DNA of 64,000 bases, from NCBI GenBank assembly GCA_002382805.1, contig DGAD01000031.1:62001-126000 (forward strand). The letters are read 5' to 3'. How positions within the stretch are numbered: position 1 is the stretch's first letter; every line of letters starts with the position of its first letter. Under the pieces are notes generated by a model. The model made no database searches. It was not told the DNA's origin and saw only the letters and a list, made by a program, of their open reading frames with translations. The translations under genes were made by a program, and so were the position numbers. Below are positions 62,058 through 64,000 of the stretch, in pieces. Source of the stretch: Clostridiales bacterium UBA4039. GTDB taxonomy: Bacteria > Bacillota > Clostridia > Lachnospirales > Vallitaleaceae.

Positions 62058-63257
62058 ATGTTAAACAAAAAATCAGTAGACGATATTCAGGTAAAAGGAA
62101 AAAAAGTACTCGTACGTTGTGACTTTAATGTACCAATTAAAGAAGGGGTTATTACAGACCTTAACCGCTTGAATGGAGCTTTACCTACAATTAAAAAATT
62201 AGTAGGAGATGGTGGAAAAGTTATTCTTTGTTCTCATATGGGAAAACCAAAAGGAGAACCAAAACCTGAGTTATCCTTAGCGCCGGTTGCAAAAAAGTTA
62301 GCTGAACTTTTAGGGCAAGACGTTGTTTTTGCGGCAGATGATACTGTTGTAGGCGACAATGCAAGAAAAGCAATTGATGCAATGCAAGATGGAGATATCG
62401 TTTTATTAGAAAATACACGTTACAGAGCAGAAGAAACAAAAAATGGGGAAGCATTTAGTAAAGACTTGGGTTCACTTGCGGATATTTTTGTAAATGACGC
62501 TTTTGGAACAGCTCACCGTGCGCACTGCTCTAATGTTGGAGTAACAGAATTTGTTGATACATGTGTTGTTGGATATTTAATGCAAAAAGAAATTGATTTC
62601 CTTGGAAATGCTGTTGCAAATCCAAAGCGTCCATTTGTAGCTATTTTAGGAGGCGCTAAAGTATCAGATAAGATTAATGTTATCAATAACTTGCTTGACA
62701 AGGTAGATACACTAATTATTGGTGGTGGAATGGCATACACTTTCTTAAAAGCACAAGGATTTTCAATTGGTAAGTCATTATTAGAAGAAGATAAAATGGA
62801 CTATGCTCTTGAAATGGTTAAAAAAGCAAAAGAAAAAGGTGTTAACTTATTGCTTCCTACAGACCATATTGTTGCAACAGAATTTAGTAATGATGCACCA
62901 TTTAAAGAAGTTGAAGATGCAGGCGAAGGTATAACAGGGGACTACATGGGACTTGATATAGGTTCACAAACGATTGCAAAATATGCAGCAGCTGTTAAAG
63001 ATGCAAAAACAGTTGTATGGAATGGTCCAATGGGTGTATTTGAAATGGAAAACTTTGCAAAAGGAACTAAAGCAATCGCTCAAGCATTAGCTGAAACCGA
63101 TGCAACAACAATTATTGGTGGTGGCGACTCAGCAGCAGCGGTTAATATCTTAGGATTTGGTGACAAGATGACACACATCTCAACAGGTGGTGGAGCATCA
63201 TTAGAATTTTTAGAAGGAAAAGAGTTGCCAGGTGTAGTTGCGGCAGATGATAAATAA
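62058..63257 (+). CDS. pgk: Phosphoglycerate kinase
   Basis: 399 residues. [12 protein letters not shown] near the start, [28 protein letters not shown], and the nucleotide-binding GGGDSAAAV near residue 355. It makes ATP from 1,3-bisphosphoglycerate. TAGGAGG lies 8 bases before the ATG. Strong expression is suggested by the good ribosome site and the regular codon choice. Confidence 0.97.
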   Translation: MLNKKSVDDIQVKGKKVLVRCDFNVPIKEGVITDLNRLNGALPTIKKLVGDGGKVILCSHMGKPKGEPKPELSLAPVAKKLAELLGQDVVFAADDTVVGDNARKAIDAMQDGDIVLLENTRYRAEETKNGEAFSKDLGSLADIFVNDAFGTAHRAHCSNVGVTEFVDTCVVGYLMQKEIDFLGNAVANPKRPFVAILGGAKVSDKINVINNLLDKVDTLIIGGGMAYTFLKAQGFSIGKSLLEEDKMDYALEMVKKAKEKGVNLLLPTDHIVATEFSNDAPFKEVEDAGEGITGDYMGLDIGSQTIAKYAAAVKDAKTVVWNGPMGVFEMENFAKGTKAIAQALAETDATTIIGGGDSAAAVNILGFGDKMTHISTGGGASLEFLEGKELPGVVAADDK

Positions 63258-63295
63258 AACAACTTAAAAACGAGGAATTTGAAAGGACAAAACTT

Positions 63296-64000
63296 ATGAG
63301 AAAAATGATTATTGCAGGAAACTGGAAAATGAATAAAACACCTAAAGAAACAGTTGAATTAATTAATGAATTGATTCCTTTAGTAAAAACAGAAGAAGCA
63401 GATGTGGTTTTTTGTGTGCCAGCAGTATCGTTAATGGTTGCAGCAGATTTAACAAAAGACACAAACATTGAAATCGGTGCTCAAAACATGTATTTTGAAG
63501 AAAATGGAGCATACACTGGTGAAATCGCACCAAATATGTTAACAGAAATCGGTGTAAAATATGTAGTCATCGGTCATTCAGAGCGCCGCGAATATTTTGC
63601 AGAAACAAATGAAACAGTTAACAAAAAAGTGCTTAAAGCTATCGAGCATGACCTTGTACCTATTCTTTGCTGTGGAGAATACCTTGAGCAACGTCAACAA
63701 GGCGTTACAATTGACTTGATTCGTCAACAAATCAAAATCGGATTAAAAGATGTTCAACCAGAAGATGCAAAAAAAGTTGTCATTGCTTATGAGCCAATCT
63801 GGGCAATAGGAACAGGCGTTACTGCAACAAGTGACCAAGCGGAAGAAGTATGCGCTGCAATTCGTGAATTATTAGTAGAGCTATATGGACAAGCAGTTGC
63901 AGACGAAGTACGCATTCAGTATGGTGGTTCAGTGAATGCCGCAAATGCAGCAGAATTATTTGCAAAACCAAACATTGATGGCGGTCTTGTTGGTGGAGCA
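63296..64000 (+). CDS. tpiA: Triosephosphate isomerase (cut by window end)
   Basis: The first 235 residues are visible and the frame stays open at the window edge; a complete enzyme has about 250. [11 protein letters not shown] near the start, the electrophilic histidine region GHSERR, the catalytic base in [11 protein letters not shown] and the YGGSVNAAN phosphate loop are present. It interconverts dihydroxyacetone phosphate and glyceraldehyde 3-phosphate. It follows pgk by 38 bases with GAAAGGA as ribosome site. Only the last residues are missing. Confidence 0.96.
   Translation, partial: MRKMIIAGNWKMNKTPKETVELINELIPLVKTEEADVVFCVPAVSLMVAADLTKDTNIEIGAQNMYFEENGAYTGEIAPNMLTEIGVKYVVIGHSERREYFAETNETVNKKVLKAIEHDLVPILCCGEYLEQRQQGVTIDLIRQQIKIGLKDVQPEDAKKVVIAYEPIWAIGTGVTATSDQAEEVCAAIRELLVELYGQAVADEVRIQYGGSVNAANAAELFAKPNIDGGLVGGA

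Noticed and set aside
1..64000. Search for CRISPR arrays, insertion sequences, prophage genes, toxin-antitoxin pairs, tRNA genes, T-boxes and metabolite riboswitches
   Set aside because: No regular spaced repeats, transposase or integrase-like frames, tRNA-like cloverleaves or known leader motifs were seen; the region is core chromosome.

Overview
This window reads as the chromosome of a low-GC, flagellated Gram-positive bacterium of the class Clostridia, probably in or near the Lachnospirales. Support comes from the AT-rich sequence, strong AGGAGG-type ribosome binding sites, PolC-type DNA polymerase, FliY, CheC and CheD chemotaxis proteins, and a gene order (fla/che, then rpsB-tsf-pyrH-frr-uppS-cdsA-dxr-rseP-ispG-polC) that is characteristic of Bacillota. 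The species cannot be named from sequence reading alone. Almost every base is in a recognisable core gene. There is no insertion sequence, prophage, CRISPR array, tRNA or rRNA gene, and no gene-free stretch longer than 300 bases.

Bases 1-21300 are the downstream part of a large fla/che operon, all on the + strand: motA (cut by the window edge), motB, fliL, fliM, fliY, cheY, fliOPQR, flhB, flhA, flhF, flhG, a PilZ protein, cheB, cheA, cheW, cheC, cheD, a small membrane protein, the flagellar sigma factor fliA, a FapA/DUF342 protein and three small poorly known proteins just before rpsB. Together these make the stator, the switch, the export gate, placement and number control of flagella, and most of the chemotaxis phosphorelay. 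One of the three small proteins sits where Bacillus has swrB and has a similar layout.

Bases 21300-34470 hold translation, lipid and isoprenoid genes (rpsB, tsf, pyrH, frr, uppS, cdsA, dxr, rseP, ispG), then polC and rnhA. Bases 34570-41780 hold dgt, dnaG, rpoD, trmK, a Nif3-like protein and a nucleoside kinase with a threonyl-tRNA-synthetase-like front end. Bases 41800-48010 hold a MoxR/DUF58/transglutaminase module, a Cof-type phosphatase and a DUF368 (PopT) lipid carrier translocase. Bases 48013-48272 encode a 6S RNA with its own promoter and terminator. The - strand tyrA-aroA pair follows.

Bases 50894-64000 hold an EF-G paralogue with an altered G4 motif, an MFS transporter, a DUF134 protein, the iscR-nifS-nifU-mnmA iron-sulfur and thiolation operon, a convergent hisK, a Na/Pi cotransporter behind a perfect 20-bp palindrome, and a glycolytic operon cggR-pgk-tpiA that lacks gap and has a CggR-type operator.

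I found no convincing undescribed multi-gene system. The best leads are regulatory and small-protein features: the 6S RNA, the operator-like palindrome, the promoter embedded in a terminator before cggR, a terminator encoded inside the hisK coding sequence, the EF-G paralogue, and the small-protein cluster at the end of fla/che.
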